Part shown: positions 31,867 through 42,600 of the stretch, piece by piece | Numbering within the stretch: the stretch's first letter is position 1 | Layout: each line of letters begins with the position of its first letter | From: SURF-25 sp040754255 | Lineage (GTDB): Bacteria; Omnitrophota; Gorgyraeia; Gygaellales; Profunditerraquicolaceae | Direction of reading: 5' to 3' | NCBI GenBank assembly: GCA_040754255.1 | Contig: JBFMDA010000007.1 | Span: 1-47,826 of the forward strand | DNA length: 47,826 bases | Program-made: the position numbers and the translations under genes | The notes under the pieces: generated by a model | Seen by the model: the letters and a program-made list of their open reading frames with translations, nothing else | Told to the model about the DNA's origin: nothing | Databases searched by the model: none

Positions 31867-34300
31867 AACAAAACAGCCCAACAAAATGTCTGCGTCTACG
31901 CAGGGCAAAGACAAGCCTTACGATGCCACTACCATCCAGGTGCTTGAGGGGACAGAGGCGGTAAGGCGCAGGCCGGCTATGTATATCGGGGATACGTCGA
32001 GCCGCGGCCTACACCATTTAGTTTATGAGGTGGTCGACAACAGTGTAGACGAGAGCCTTGCCGGTTATTGTAATTATATAGAGGTGATTGTCCGTTCCGA
32101 TAATAGCGCAAGCGTGTTGGATAACGGGCGGGGCATCCCGGTCGACATGCATAAAACAGAAAAGAAGCCCGCGGTGGAAGTAGCGCTCACCACGCTACAT
32201 GCCGGAGGGAAATTTGACCACCGGATATATAAAGTATCGGGGGGCTTACACGGTGTCGGCGTAAGCGTAGTGAATGCCCTTTCCGAATGGCTGGAAGTAG
32301 AAGTCAAGCGAGACGGGAAAGTGTATCATCAGCGGTACGAACGGGGCAAAACCGTATCCAAGCTTACAGTGATAGGCAAAAGCAGTTCTACCGGCACCAA
32401 GGTAACCTTCAGGCCCGACAGGGCTATTTTTAGCAAGACCGATTTTTCTTACGACATTCTTTCGCAGCGGTTAAGAGAACTGGCCTTCTTGAACAAGGGG
32501 CTGAAGATTAAGCTTGTCGATGAGCGTAGCGATAAAGAGTCGGTATTTGAGTTTGCAGGAGGCATTGTTTCGTTTGTGGGGTACCTGAATAAGAACAAAA
32601 ATGCGCTTCACTCAAAAGTGCTTTATTTTGAAAAGACACAGGATGAGATTATGGTGGAAGTCGCCTTGCAGTATAACGATGGGTATACGGAGACACTTTT
32701 TTCCTTTGCGAATAATATCAATACCGTTGAAGGCGGCACGCACCTATCCGGCTTTAAGTCAGCGCTTACGCGCGCTATCAATCAGTATGCCAAGGCTAAA
32801 AATCTTCTTAAGGACGATGTTGCCATCGTGGGGGACGATGTGCGGGAAGGACTGACCGCGGTCGTAAGCGTGAAAGTGCCCAACCCCCAGTTTGAGGGCC
32901 AGACCAAGACCAAGCTGGGTAACTCTGAGGTAGAAGGGCTTGTTGCCTCAGTGAGCCTCGATTCCCTTGCGGATTACTTTGAAGAGAATCCGGCGGTCGC
33001 AAACAAAATTATTGATAAAGTAATTGTGGCGTCGCGTGCACGGGAGGCAGCCCGCAAGGCCCGCGAGTTAACCCGGAGAAAAGGGGCGCTTGAAGGCGCA
33101 GGCCTGCCTGGCAAATTAGCCGATTGCTCTGAGAGGGACCCAGGCCTCTGTGAATTGTATATCGTAGAAGGGGATTCGGCAGGAGGGTCTGCGAAGCAAG
33201 GGCGCGATAGAAGGTTCCAGGCAATACTCCCCATCAAGGGAAAAATTTTAAACGTAGAAAAAGCAAGATTGGATAAAATATTATCAAACGAAGAAATCCG
33301 TACCATAATTACCGCCCTAGGCACTGGCGTGGGAGAAGAATTTGATTTGGGAAAGCTGCGTTATGGCAAATTGATTCTTATGGCAGACGCCGATATCGAT
33401 GGTTCTCACATACGCACGCTTCTTTTGACCCTTCTTTATAGGCAAATGCCTAAGCTGGTAGGGGAAGGGCATGTGTATATTGCACAGCCCCCCCTTTATA
33501 AGATTAAACGAGGCCAGAGAGAAGAATATATTCAAACCGAGCAGCAAATGGATGAGTTGCTTTTGGAGATGGGCAGGGAAGGCCATAAGTTTATGTGCAC
33601 GAAAGACAAGCGCATTTTTACCGACAACCAGTTTAAAGACTTGCTTAAGATCTTGGTTGAAATAGAAAAATTAGACAAAATTTTAGACAAAAAGGGTGTA
33701 GATTTCGCAAAATACCTCAATTTAAGACATCAAAAAACCAAAAAATTGCCAATTTATAGGGTAAAAGTGGAGGGTAAAACCCACTTTTTATATTCAGATA
33801 AGGAATTAGCCGCTTATTCCGACAAAGAGGAGAAAAGCGATAACTTTGATGTGCTTGAGATATTTGAGTCTCAGGAATTAGATACCTTGGTGGGAAAGAT
33901 TGAAAAACTTGGCCTGGATATTACAATATACAGTTGCCCGGAGGAAGCGGCTGAGGCCGGGTCTACTAAACCTTCGCAAAAGAAAAGCAAGCCCCCTTAT
34001 CGCATTATAAACGAGAAGGAAGAAAAAGAGCTCTGTGCGCTTAAGGACGTGCTCGCATACATCAAAGAAACGGCGAGCAAGGGCATGCACATCCAGCGCT
34101 ACAAAGGCTTGGGCGAGATGAATCCGCAGCAGCTGTGGGAGACTACCATGGACCCAGCGAGGCGCACAATTTTAAAAGTAACGCTCGAAGACGCCGTTGA
34201 AGTAGATAAGATGTTTACCGTATTAATGGGGGATCAGGTTGAGCCGCGCAGGGAGTTTATAGAAAACTACGCTCATCAGGTCAAAAACCTGGATATCTAA
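31850..34300 (+). CDS. gyrB: DNA gyrase subunit B
   Basis: The ATPase subunit of gyrase. The 816 residues include the GHKL ATPase (VYEVVDNSVDE near 55, LDNGRGIPVD near 85, SGGLHGVGVSVVNALS near 127), the transducer, and the TOPRIM domain (YIVEGDSAGGSAKQGRDR near 440, MADADIDGSHIRTLLLT near 515). An insertion of about 165 residues (roughly 560-725) separates TOPRIM from the C-terminal YKGLGEMNPQQLWETTM, as in many Gram-negative GyrB proteins. ATG 31850 is chosen over GTG 31841; both overlap the preceding gene. Confidence 0.97.
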   Translation: MKKKTETKQPNKMSASTQGKDKPYDATTIQVLEGTEAVRRRPAMYIGDTSSRGLHHLVYEVVDNSVDESLAGYCNYIEVIVRSDNSASVLDNGRGIPVDMHKTEKKPAVEVALTTLHAGGKFDHRIYKVSGGLHGVGVSVVNALSEWLEVEVKRDGKVYHQRYERGKTVSKLTVIGKSSSTGTKVTFRPDRAIFSKTDFSYDILSQRLRELAFLNKGLKIKLVDERSDKESVFEFAGGIVSFVGYLNKNKNALHSKVLYFEKTQDEIMVEVALQYNDGYTETLFSFANNINTVEGGTHLSGFKSALTRAINQYAKAKNLLKDDVAIVGDDVREGLTAVVSVKVPNPQFEGQTKTKLGNSEVEGLVASVSLDSLADYFEENPAVANKIIDKVIVASRAREAARKARELTRRKGALEGAGLPGKLADCSERDPGLCELYIVEGDSAGGSAKQGRDRRFQAILPIKGKILNVEKARLDKILSNEEIRTIITALGTGVGEEFDLGKLRYGKLILMADADIDGSHIRTLLLTLLYRQMPKLVGEGHVYIAQPPLYKIKRGQREEYIQTEQQMDELLLEMGREGHKFMCTKDKRIFTDNQFKDLLKILVEIEKLDKILDKKGVDFAKYLNLRHQKTKKLPIYRVKVEGKTHFLYSDKELAAYSDKEEKSDNFDVLEIFESQELDTLVGKIEKLGLDITIYSCPEEAAEAGSTKPSQKKSKPPYRIINEKEEKELCALKDVLAYIKETASKGMHIQRYKGLGEMNPQQLWETTMDPARRTILKVTLEDAVEVDKMFTVLMGDQVEPRREFIENYAHQVKNLDI

Positions 34301-34303
34301 ATT

Positions 34304-36733
34304 ATGTATACGCGCAACGAAAAAATAATACCTATTTATATCGAAGAAGAAGTCAAAGATTCATATCTTAATTATGCAATGAGCGTTATTGTCGGCCGCG
34401 CGCTGCCCGACGTGCGCGACGGCTTAAAACCCGTGCACCGGCGGATCCTTTACGCAATGCAGGAGCTGAGCCTTGACCACACCAAGCCGTATAAGAAATG
34501 CGCCCGTATCGTCGGCGAGGTGCTCGGGAAATACCATCCTCACGGAGATGTGGCTGTGTATGATACCCTCGTGAGGCTGGCGCAGGATTTTTCATTGCGC
34601 TATCCGCTTGTTGACGGGCAGGGCAATTTCGGGTCGGTGGATGGAGACACAGCTGCGGCGATGCGCTACACCGAAGCACGCCTGGCAGCTATCGCTGACG
34701 AAATGCTGGCAGACATCGATAAGGACACCGTCAATTTTGGCCCGAACTTTGATGCATCTCTCGTAGAGCCGCTCTTGTTGCCCGCAACCTTACCCAACCT
34801 CTTGGTTAATGGCTCCAGCGGTATTGCAGTGGGCATGGCAACGAATATCCCCCCCCATAATCTAGTTGAGGTTGCCGACGCAGTCATTTATATCCTTGAG
34901 CATCCTGAGGCAGAAATAAAGGACCTTATGCGTTATGTCAAAGGTCCGGATTTCCCGACCGGCGGAATTATTTGCGGCAAGGGCGGGATAAGGGAAGCGT
35001 ATACGACCGGCAAGGGGAAGCTGATTGTTCGAGCGAAAGCGACCGTTGAGCACCAAAAGAACGGCAAGGACCTTATCATAATTACCGAAATACCCTATCA
35101 GGTGCAAAAATCGGGTCTTATAGAAGCCATTGCCTCCCTCGTGGATGAGAAAAAGATAGAGGGGATTGCCGATATCCGCGACGAATCCGACAAGGAGGGT
35201 ATGCGCATAGTGGTTGAGCTGAAGCGCGACGCGGAGTCGCAGGTCATCTTAAACCAGCTTTTTAAACATACGCAGCTAGAAAACACTTTTGGCATTATTA
35301 TGCTTGCGCTGGTTGAGAACCGGCCGCGCGTCCTTAATCTGCGCCAAGTCCTGGATTATTATATTGATCACAGAAAAGTTATTATACGCCGCAGGACAAA
35401 GTTTGAGCTGGATAAGGCGCTGAAGAGGGCGCACATACTGGAAGGGCTTAAAATCGCCCTGAAATATATCGATCGGATTATAAAAGTAATCAAGGCATCC
35501 AAGAATACCCCGTCTGCCAAGGCGCAACTGATGAAGGAATTTGACCTCTCGGAGGTGCAGGCGCAGGCTATTTTGGAGATGCAGCTGCAACGCCTTACTG
35601 CCCTTGAGCGCGATAAGATAGACGCGGAGTACGCCGAGCTCCTGAAGAAGATTGAATTGTGCCGGGCGATTCTTGCGTCAGAGAAAAAAATCGAAGCCAT
35701 TATCAAAGAGGAGCTACTTTCGCTTAAGAAAAAATACGGAGACGAGCGCAGAACGGACATCGTCGGAGAAGTCGAGGAGCTTGAGATAGAGGACTTGATT
35801 GCTGAAGAGGATGTGGTAGTAACTATCAGCCACGGTGGCTATATAAAGCGCCTCCCGGTCAGCGGCTACCGTAAACAGAAGCGCGGAGGCAAGGGGGTGA
35901 CAGGGGCCGAGGTAAAAGAGGAAGATTTTATTGAACACCTCTTTGTGGCTTCTACCAAGGACTACCTCTTGATTTTTACTGACAAGGGCCGCGTGCATTG
36001 GCTGAAGGTCTACGAGATCCCCCAGGCAGGCAGGGTTGCAAAAGGCAAGGCGATTGTTAACCTCGTTGATATGGAGCCCCAGGCGAAAATCAGTTCCACC
36101 ATGCCCGTAAAAGAGTTTTCTGCGGAAACCTATCTTGTTATGGCAACCAAGCAGGGGATGATCAAAAAAACCAAACTGGACGCATATAGCAACCCGCGCA
36201 AGGGCGGGATTATCGGCATCACCCTGGATGAAAAAGACGCACTCATCAGTGTCATAATGACCGACGGGAAACAGGATCTTTTGATCGGGACGCATCAAGG
36301 CAAGGCAATACGTTTTCCCGAATCCAAAGTGCGCGATATGGGAAGGGCTGCGCGGGGCGTGCGCGCAATATCCTTAGCCAAAAAAGACGAAGTAATCGCC
36401 ATGGTGCCTGCGCAGAAGGGCGCGACTATTCTAACGGTAACCGAATTGGGCTTTGCCAAGCGTACTCCCGTTGAAGAATACCGCCTTACCGGACGCGGCG
36501 GCAAAGGGGTTATTAATATAAAAGTAACCGAGAAAAACGGGTATGCCATAAGCTTAAAGGGTGTTGGCGACAACGATGAATTAATGGCGATAACACAAAA
36601 CGGCATGTTCTTGCGTTGCGCCGCAAAAGACATTCGTACCATCGGCCGTTCCGCGCAGGGGGTCAGATTAATAAAGCTGAACGGCAAAGACCATGTCTCT
36701 TGCGTTGCATCCGTAATTGCAGACGAAGAATAA
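34304..36733 (+). CDS. gyrA: DNA gyrase subunit A
   Basis: The DNA-cleaving subunit. The 809 residues carry the catalytic Tyr122 in MRYTEARL and the GyrA box QKRGGKG near 527, which marks gyrase rather than topoisomerase IV, followed by the six-bladed C-terminal wrapping domain. At the quinolone-contact site residue 83 is Val (HGDVAVYD) where E. coli has Ser, and Asp87 is conserved. It follows gyrB by three bases. Confidence 0.97.
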   Translation: MYTRNEKIIPIYIEEEVKDSYLNYAMSVIVGRALPDVRDGLKPVHRRILYAMQELSLDHTKPYKKCARIVGEVLGKYHPHGDVAVYDTLVRLAQDFSLRYPLVDGQGNFGSVDGDTAAAMRYTEARLAAIADEMLADIDKDTVNFGPNFDASLVEPLLLPATLPNLLVNGSSGIAVGMATNIPPHNLVEVADAVIYILEHPEAEIKDLMRYVKGPDFPTGGIICGKGGIREAYTTGKGKLIVRAKATVEHQKNGKDLIIITEIPYQVQKSGLIEAIASLVDEKKIEGIADIRDESDKEGMRIVVELKRDAESQVILNQLFKHTQLENTFGIIMLALVENRPRVLNLRQVLDYYIDHRKVIIRRRTKFELDKALKRAHILEGLKIALKYIDRIIKVIKASKNTPSAKAQLMKEFDLSEVQAQAILEMQLQRLTALERDKIDAEYAELLKKIELCRAILASEKKIEAIIKEELLSLKKKYGDERRTDIVGEVEELEIEDLIAEEDVVVTISHGGYIKRLPVSGYRKQKRGGKGVTGAEVKEEDFIEHLFVASTKDYLLIFTDKGRVHWLKVYEIPQAGRVAKGKAIVNLVDMEPQAKISSTMPVKEFSAETYLVMATKQGMIKKTKLDAYSNPRKGGIIGITLDEKDALISVIMTDGKQDLLIGTHQGKAIRFPESKVRDMGRAARGVRAISLAKKDEVIAMVPAQKGATILTVTELGFAKRTPVEEYRLTGRGGKGVINIKVTEKNGYAISLKGVGDNDELMAITQNGMFLRCAAKDIRTIGRSAQGVRLIKLNGKDHVSCVASVIADEE

Positions 36734-36734
36734 A

Positions 36735-36815
36735 GTTTGTTCCCATCCCCCGCCAGCAGGACAAACGAGGGTGTAGCGGGGGGCCTGGTCCGCGAAAGCG
36801 GATACGAGGGATGGG
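36735..36815. other. Structured intergenic segment between gyrA and tRNA-Glu
   Basis: CCCATCCC (36742-36749) and GGGATGGG (36808-36815) could close a 74-nt structure containing CCGC/GCGG pairing and a hairpin TCCGC-GAAA-GCGGA with a GNRA loop. A competing pairing, GTTTGT (36735-36740) with ACAAAC (36761-36766), is exclusive with the closing stem. It matches no RNA family I know. It could be a gyrA 3' UTR structure or a palindromic repeat. Confidence 0.4.
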
Positions 36816-36854
36816 TCATAGATGTGTTTGGCAGGAAAGCGTAAATACCTCACT

Positions 36855-36929
36855 GTCCCCATCGTCTAGCCTGGTCCAGGACAAGAGCTTTTCAAGCTCT
36901 CGACAGGGGTTCAAATCCCCTTGGGGACA
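36855..36929 (+). tRNA. tRNA-Glu (anticodon UUC)
   Basis: 75 nt without encoded CCA. Acceptor GTCCCCA/TGGGGAC, D stem GTCT-type arm, anticodon stem AGAGC/GCTCT with loop TTTTCAA, T arm AGGGG-TTCAAAT-CCCCT, discriminator A. Confidence 0.95.
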
Positions 36930-37018
36930 TATATATTATTAAGGTTCCCCGCCTCGCGCTTTGGGCGTACTTTGTGGAATAGCCTGATGCGCTTCGGCGG
37001 GTCCGGTTAGGAGCTCCC

Positions 37019-38860
37019 ATGTGCGGGATAGTTGGTTATATAGGCCACAGGCAAGCACAGCCAATTTTGCTCAGTAGCCTTAAGCGCCTCGAATACCGCG
37101 GTTATGATTCAAGCGGCATGGCGCTTGTCTTGGCTTCGAAAAATGCCATCTCCGTGCGTAAAGCAGCGGGCAAAATCAAAATTCTTGAGAAACTCCTTTC
37201 CCAAAAACCCCTCCGAGGAAATATAGGCATTGCCCATACCCGTTGGGCTACCCACGGTATCCCCAACCAGGCAAATGCCCACCCCCATACAGATTGTGCA
37301 GGAGAAATCGCAATAGTGCACAATGGCATCATTGAAAATTACGCCCAACTGAAACAAGAGCTGAGTAAAGAAGGCCACACGTTCCGCAGCCAGACAGATA
37401 CCGAGGTCATAGTACATCTGATTGAAAAGTACTATTGCCACAACGTTCCCCTGGAGGAAGCGGTGCGCAAGGCTGTGTTAAAGCTGGAAGGGTCTTTTGC
37501 GCTCGGCGTTATTTCTTGCAGAGAGCCGCATAAGCTCGTTGGTGTCCGGCTAGGCAGTCCGCTGATTATCGGCATTGGCACGCAAGAGCAATTTCTCGCT
37601 TCCGATATCCCGGCTGTGCTTGATTCCACAAAGGAAGTGGTTTTTGTGAATGAGCAAGAACTGGTAGTGTTGACCGCAGAGGGTTATGCAATAACCGACT
37701 TTTTAGGGAAGCGGATTATCAGAAAACCCGCCTTAATAGATTGGGATATTGCCCAGGCGCAGAAACAGGGCTATACGCATTTTATGCTCAAGGAGCTCAA
37801 TGAACAACCGAGGGTGCTGGAACATATTTTGGCAACCAGGGTGAGAAGAGACTGCAACCGCATCGTGTTCGAAGAGCAGCGCATCAGTGATGCACGATTA
37901 AGAAAGGTGCGCGCTATCCACATAGTTGCCTGCGGCACGGCCTATCACGCGGGCCTTGCGGGTAAGTATATTCTCGAGCACCTTTGCCGCTTGCCCGTTT
38001 CTGTCGATGTGTCAAGCGAATTCAGGTACCGCGACTTACTCATCGATGAATCCGCCCTCGTCATTGCCGTAAGCCAGTCGGGAGAAACCGCGGATACCTT
38101 AGCCGGCGTGCGGGAGGCGCAAGGTAAAGGCGCAGCCATTCTTGCGGTATGCAATGTTGTCGGCTCCACCTTAACCAGAGAGTCAGATGGCATCATCTAT
38201 ACGTATGCGGGCCCGGAAATCGGAGTGGCGTCTACAAAGGCATATACCGCCCAATTAGCTACCCTTTATTTGTTTGCCTTCTACCTTGCCCGCGCGAAAA
38301 ACGTGCTTGACGACGCGCAGGTTGTCAAATATCTTACGGAATTAAGGCGCATCCCGTCCCAACAAGATACCATATTGCGCAATCAGAGGAGTGTCGGCAG
38401 GCTTGCGAGGAAACACGCCCATTTTGGCTCATTCCTTTACCTGGGTAGGGGGATTAATTTCCCCTCGGCTCTTGAGGGGGCGCTTAAGCTGAAAGAAATT
38501 TCTTATATCCCTGCCGAGGGGTATGCGGCAGGAGAGATGAAGCACGGGCCTATTGCCCTCATTGACGAATATCGAGCAGTGGTGTGCATTGCGTGCCAGT
38601 CTCACGTATACGAGAAAATGATTTCCAATATACAAGAAATCCGTGCCCGCCAAGGAAAGCTTATCGTGATTGCCACGGCTGGCGACGATAAAATCCAGGA
38701 GCACGCCAAGGAAATTATTTATATACCAAAATGTAACGAGCTCTTTTCCCCTCTTCTTACGGTCCTGCCCTTACAGTTGTTGGCGTATCATATAGCCGTT
38801 GCCCGCGGTTGCGATGTGGACCAGCCAAGAAACCTGGCCAAATCTGTTACCGTTGAATAA
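37019..38860 (+). CDS. glmS: Glutamine--fructose-6-phosphate aminotransferase (isomerizing)
   Basis: This enzyme makes glucosamine 6-phosphate for peptidoglycan and lipopolysaccharide. The 613 residues match the family. An N-terminal glutaminase domain has the nucleophile Cys2 (MCGIVGYIG) and HTRWATHG near 73-80. Two SIS sugar-isomerase domains follow (CGTAYHAG near 305, SQSGETADT near 350, GVASTKAYTAQL near 403), then the C-terminal PRNLAKSVTVE. The ribosome site AGGAG is five bases before the ATG. No glmS ribozyme core is seen upstream. A terminator follows. Confidence 0.97.
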   Translation: MCGIVGYIGHRQAQPILLSSLKRLEYRGYDSSGMALVLASKNAISVRKAAGKIKILEKLLSQKPLRGNIGIAHTRWATHGIPNQANAHPHTDCAGEIAIVHNGIIENYAQLKQELSKEGHTFRSQTDTEVIVHLIEKYYCHNVPLEEAVRKAVLKLEGSFALGVISCREPHKLVGVRLGSPLIIGIGTQEQFLASDIPAVLDSTKEVVFVNEQELVVLTAEGYAITDFLGKRIIRKPALIDWDIAQAQKQGYTHFMLKELNEQPRVLEHILATRVRRDCNRIVFEEQRISDARLRKVRAIHIVACGTAYHAGLAGKYILEHLCRLPVSVDVSSEFRYRDLLIDESALVIAVSQSGETADTLAGVREAQGKGAAILAVCNVVGSTLTRESDGIIYTYAGPEIGVASTKAYTAQLATLYLFAFYLARAKNVLDDAQVVKYLTELRRIPSQQDTILRNQRSVGRLARKHAHFGSFLYLGRGINFPSALEGALKLKEISYIPAEGYAAGEMKHGPIALIDEYRAVVCIACQSHVYEKMISNIQEIRARQGKLIVIATAGDDKIQEHAKEIIYIPKCNELFSPLLTVLPLQLLAYHIAVARGCDVDQPRNLAKSVTVE

Positions 38861-38865
38861 GGCGC

Positions 38866-38883
38866 AAAGGCGCGCGCCTTTTT
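38866..38883 (+). terminator. Rho-independent terminator after glmS
   Basis: AAAGGC-GCGC-GCCTTT hairpin (six base pairs, tetraloop) running directly into a five-T tract, six bases after the glmS stop codon. Confidence 0.7.
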
Positions 38884-38900
38884 AAGGAAGGCATATCTCT

Positions 38901-39557
38901 ATGCTGTACTTAGTCGCCACTCCCATAGGCAACCTCAAAGATATCACTCTAAGAGCCATTGAGGTACTGCAATCGGTAGATGTGATAGCTTGTGAAGACA
39001 CCCGGCATTCCCGTATTCTGCTTGACCATTACGGCATACGCACGGCAACCACCAGCTACACGCAGCATAATAAATTGCGTAAAGGCCCGTATCTGCTTTC
39101 GCTTTTAAAAGCAGGTAAAAACGTTGCCCTTATTTCTGACGCCGGCATGCCTGGCATCCTGGATCCGGGGTACCACCTCATCAACCTCGCTATAGAGAAT
39201 AGCATTTTTGTTACTGCAGTACCGGGAGCTACTGCGTTTGTCAACGCCCTGGCGGTATCCGGGAAGCCAAGTCATAGGTTTTTTTTCGAAGGCTTCCTTC
39301 CCACAAAGCAGGGGGCGCGCATCAACCGCCTGAAGAAATTGTCGGCACTGGATTGCACCATAATTGTACTGGAGTCGCGCCACAGGATTATTGCGACAAT
39401 ACACGACATTCAGTCTGTGTTTGGCCCGCATAAAGAGCTCGTGTGCGCTAGGGAGCTTACGAAAAAATTTGAAGAAGTATTACGCGCAAAGCCGGCTGAG
39501 GTGCTCGAGGCTTTTCAAGCCAGGCCTCCCCGCGGAGAATTTGTGCTCATTTTGTGA
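38901..39557 (+). CDS. rsmI: 16S rRNA 2'-O-methyltransferase RsmI, short form
   Basis: A SAM-dependent enzyme that methylates the 2'-OH of C1402 in 16S rRNA. The N-terminal LYLVATPIGNLKDITLRAIEVLQ, then CEDTRHSRILL near 32, SDAGMPGILDPG near 80, and VPGATAFVNALAVSG near 110 are all typical. At 218 residues it keeps the two catalytic lobes but lacks the roughly 60-residue C-terminal extension of E. coli RsmI. AAGGAAGG lies upstream of the ATG, just after the glmS terminator. Confidence 0.93.
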   Translation: MLYLVATPIGNLKDITLRAIEVLQSVDVIACEDTRHSRILLDHYGIRTATTSYTQHNKLRKGPYLLSLLKAGKNVALISDAGMPGILDPGYHLINLAIENSIFVTAVPGATAFVNALAVSGKPSHRFFFEGFLPTKQGARINRLKKLSALDCTIIVLESRHRIIATIHDIQSVFGPHKELVCARELTKKFEEVLRAKPAEVLEAFQARPPRGEFVLIL

Positions 39558-39599
39558 ACTACTAGCCTAAAAACGTTTTCTTTTGGCCTTGTTTATTAC

Positions 39600-39627
39600 T
39601 TGAAAATTAGAATACATGATGTATACT
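39600..39627 (+). promoter_or_regulatory. Promoter for the large exported protein
   Basis: TTGAAA (39600-39605), 16-base spacer, TATACT (39622-39627), in an AT-rich gap. Predicted 5' UTR of about 50 nt ends in a very strong AAAGGAGGAGGGAG ribosome site, suggesting high expression. Confidence 0.7.
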
Positions 39628-39686
39628 TTAAAGTGAAATTAAGAATTAAAAAAAGTTTTTATACTCTTTATCAAAGGAGGAGGGAG

Positions 39687-42600
39687 ATGCGTAAAAAGTC
39701 TTTATCCCTGCTAATGGTTTTTTGTTTTTTGTTAAGCCAGCCCATGGGTTTTTGCCAAACAATAGCACAGCTTGATATGTCACAGCATATGGGGGCTTCT
39801 TCAGGGACAAGCACAGTCCCGGAAATTTCAAGGCCCATCCACCTGAGGTATTGTGCATATGAGCCCGCCAGCAACCAATTCCGTATTCTTGTCGATAAAG
39901 GAGATGCAAGCGATATAAGCCAGAAATCGCTGGGGTCGGCTACGCAGCAGCTGCTGGATTATTTTTTCATCGGGATAGCCTTGCCTAACAACTCTTTCTG
40001 GGTCAATCTAAGGCCTGATGCCGAAGACAAGATATTGGACAAAGATTTAAGCACCACAAAGATGGGCAAGGTCCTGTTGGAGGCGGATCTTCAATTGAAA
40101 AAAGACACAGCCCAGCTGGTTTCTCCGAACACTACCGAGGGCAGTGAATATTGGGCGAAGTTGTATAAGAAGGCCGAAGAGCTTTTTGGTTCGTCAGACG
40201 TAGAAATTCCCACCATGGTAAGGCCCTGGATTGTGCCTGACGAAATTCTTATACGGCAAACCCCTGACAGCGCCTATATTTATAAAGCAACGCTTAAGGT
40301 ATTGTTGGAACAGGATTATCTTAAGGGCTCCGAGCTCTATAATTTCAAAGACGAACGGCTAAAAACTCTTAATGAATATGCCGCCCAGTTGATGAGGCAG
40401 TTAATAATTCCGCGGCTGACCAGGGAAATAAATTCCGCAGCGCGTTACGCAGAGTTACGACAGGTATATTATTCCCTGATCTTTGCGCAATGGTTTAAGC
40501 AGCAGTTTAGCGGCAGGTACGGTTCGTACGCGGGTCTGGTTGACAAAAAGATACTGTCAGGAATCGACCTGGGCACATCGTGGTCAAAGAGCACTTATTT
40601 TAAGGAATACCTTGCTTCTGTGCAGAGGGGCGAATTTAAAATTACCGTTCCCCAGGCAGGCACGGGAAAGGCCTTAAGGACCTATTTTGCAGGCGGAATA
40701 GGGTTTACAAATTTAATGGAAGGCGCACTTCCGACTGCGATGGTGGTTCCGCGTGTGCAGGTGCAACCTGTGCCGCGCACGGCACCGATAAGCGGCATCG
40801 AAGGGATCTCGCCGATTACGCAAATAGCAAGCGTCAGGCCTGTGGCGACAATAGCCACTACAGGCGGGAGCGCTTTATTGGTAGAGGCAGGCAACATCGA
40901 TAGGATTGTGACGGTTCGCATAGGCGTTCTTCCTGTTGAGGTAACCAAGCTGCCAGCGTTTAATGTAGAAGCGTTGAATTTAGCAGGAGCGGAAATCGAC
41001 ATAGCGCCTGTTGCCGCCAGCCCTTTACTCTCTTTCCCGAGAGTCACCGTGAATGTAGCGCCGATAGGCAGGATAATTGATTCTTGGTCAATTTCCAATA
41101 TAGAACGGGCGTTAAGAGAGCGCCTTGGAATCTTGGATATTAGGAATAACCTGGCATTGACGCGGCTGGCAGAAGCAGTGTACACAAAGGGGGCAGAAAT
41201 CAATGAGGCCGAAATCCCAGAAATACCTATTATTTCCCAGGCAGAGATTAAACTAGCGGTAGGCGAAATAGTAAGAAGCCAGGCAATGCCTGTTGCGACC
41301 ATATCGGCCGCAGATGCCATTGCCATACGCAGCGCTACAGAAACCCTGCCGCAGCCAAGGCTGTTACCGGGAATAAACGTACCTCAGGCAGCCAGCCCCA
41401 TTGTGATAAATGACATAAGCACAAAGCCTCTTGCTGCAGCCACTTTTAGCATGCCGGGATACGAAGCCCTTCCTACGAAAATAGTAGGAGAGGACCGCGT
41501 GGTGATGGTAATGCCTGCGGCTAAGGCGTTTGAGGCCCTGGGCATAGTGTATACTCCGGGACAGAAATTTGCCATAGCAACGCCGACTCTGCAGACTGTG
41601 AATTATTTGGTAGCCCAAGCTGATCTTCCCGGCGGCAAAACGCTTTTGTTAACTAAGCCGCTGGCGCAGACGGATTCCGTAGAGAAGGTAACCCTTGATG
41701 CGGCAGATATATTTACTGCCTTATCCCGCCAGTATAAGTTACGGCCCCAAAATATTAACCTGGTGGTTATGGCAGCTCCGCGTTCCGAGGCCCTTACGAT
41801 TGATACGGCCCAGCTTGCCAAAAGGATCGGGGCAGAGACCGTGCGCGTAGAAGTAAAACCCGTCAGGGAAACTACAATCATTACATCGGAAGGGTTGGTA
41901 ATGGGCAGTTCGTCGACGATGCTGCGCTATTTTCCTCTTACGCGGGAACCAACAGTTTCTTCACCCATCGCAGCTCAGCCCCTGCTTGACATTAGGGGCA
42001 TTGCCGAGTCTGTCAGCAACAGGGCTATTATTTCCGAACGGGCCCAGATAGCAATGGACCGGATTCCGGGCATGCCAGAGGTTCGCCAGCTGCAAGATTT
42101 ATTGCAGGGGATAGGAGACAATACCCTGCGCATTCAAAATCAGCCGATAGGGCAGGTAGCGCCTCAGGCAGTAATAGAATTTGTGCGGCAGCAAAATTTA
42201 CCGGCACCACAGAAGTTTATTCTCGCTTCCGTGCTTAAGGTGAGCCTTCCGGAGGTTACCCTTGAAACAGCCTTGCAGGAAACGGCACCCGCGGCGGTTG
42301 CGTTGACATCGCCGGCATCTGTGGCCACGCGCACAGCTCGCATGCCCGCCCTGGAAGCCGCCCGCAACTTAGGAGGCATTGACTTACGCTCTATGAAAAT
42401 TCTTCTTCCTCCTGCCCTGGGCAGTTACACCAAAAGCGCTACAAACTTAGCCGTCATCAATCTAGGCCAAGAAGAAAAGAAAATAGAGGCAATGATTAAA
42501 AGCGGGATTGTCCCGTCGGGCCAGCGGGTAAAGGAATATGTAGAAGCGGTCTGCCAGGGTCCAGGCGTTGCTGAAAGGATTGGCGCAACGTTTGTGCTCT

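Noticed and set aside
36742..36815. Additional tRNA candidate, because a 74-nt segment is closed by an 8-bp stem
   Set aside because: There is no T loop, D arm or anticodon arm; the inner hairpins do not fit a cloverleaf.
36930..37018. Possible glmS ribozyme upstream of glmS
   Set aside because: The gap is under 90 bp and shows none of the conserved ribozyme core pairing; only a palindromic half-site is visible.
40682..41326. 214-residue minus-strand ORF opposite the large exported protein
   Set aside because: Its Ala/Ser/Thr-rich sequence mirrors the Ala/Pro/Ile-rich sense codons; there is no ribosome site or promoter.
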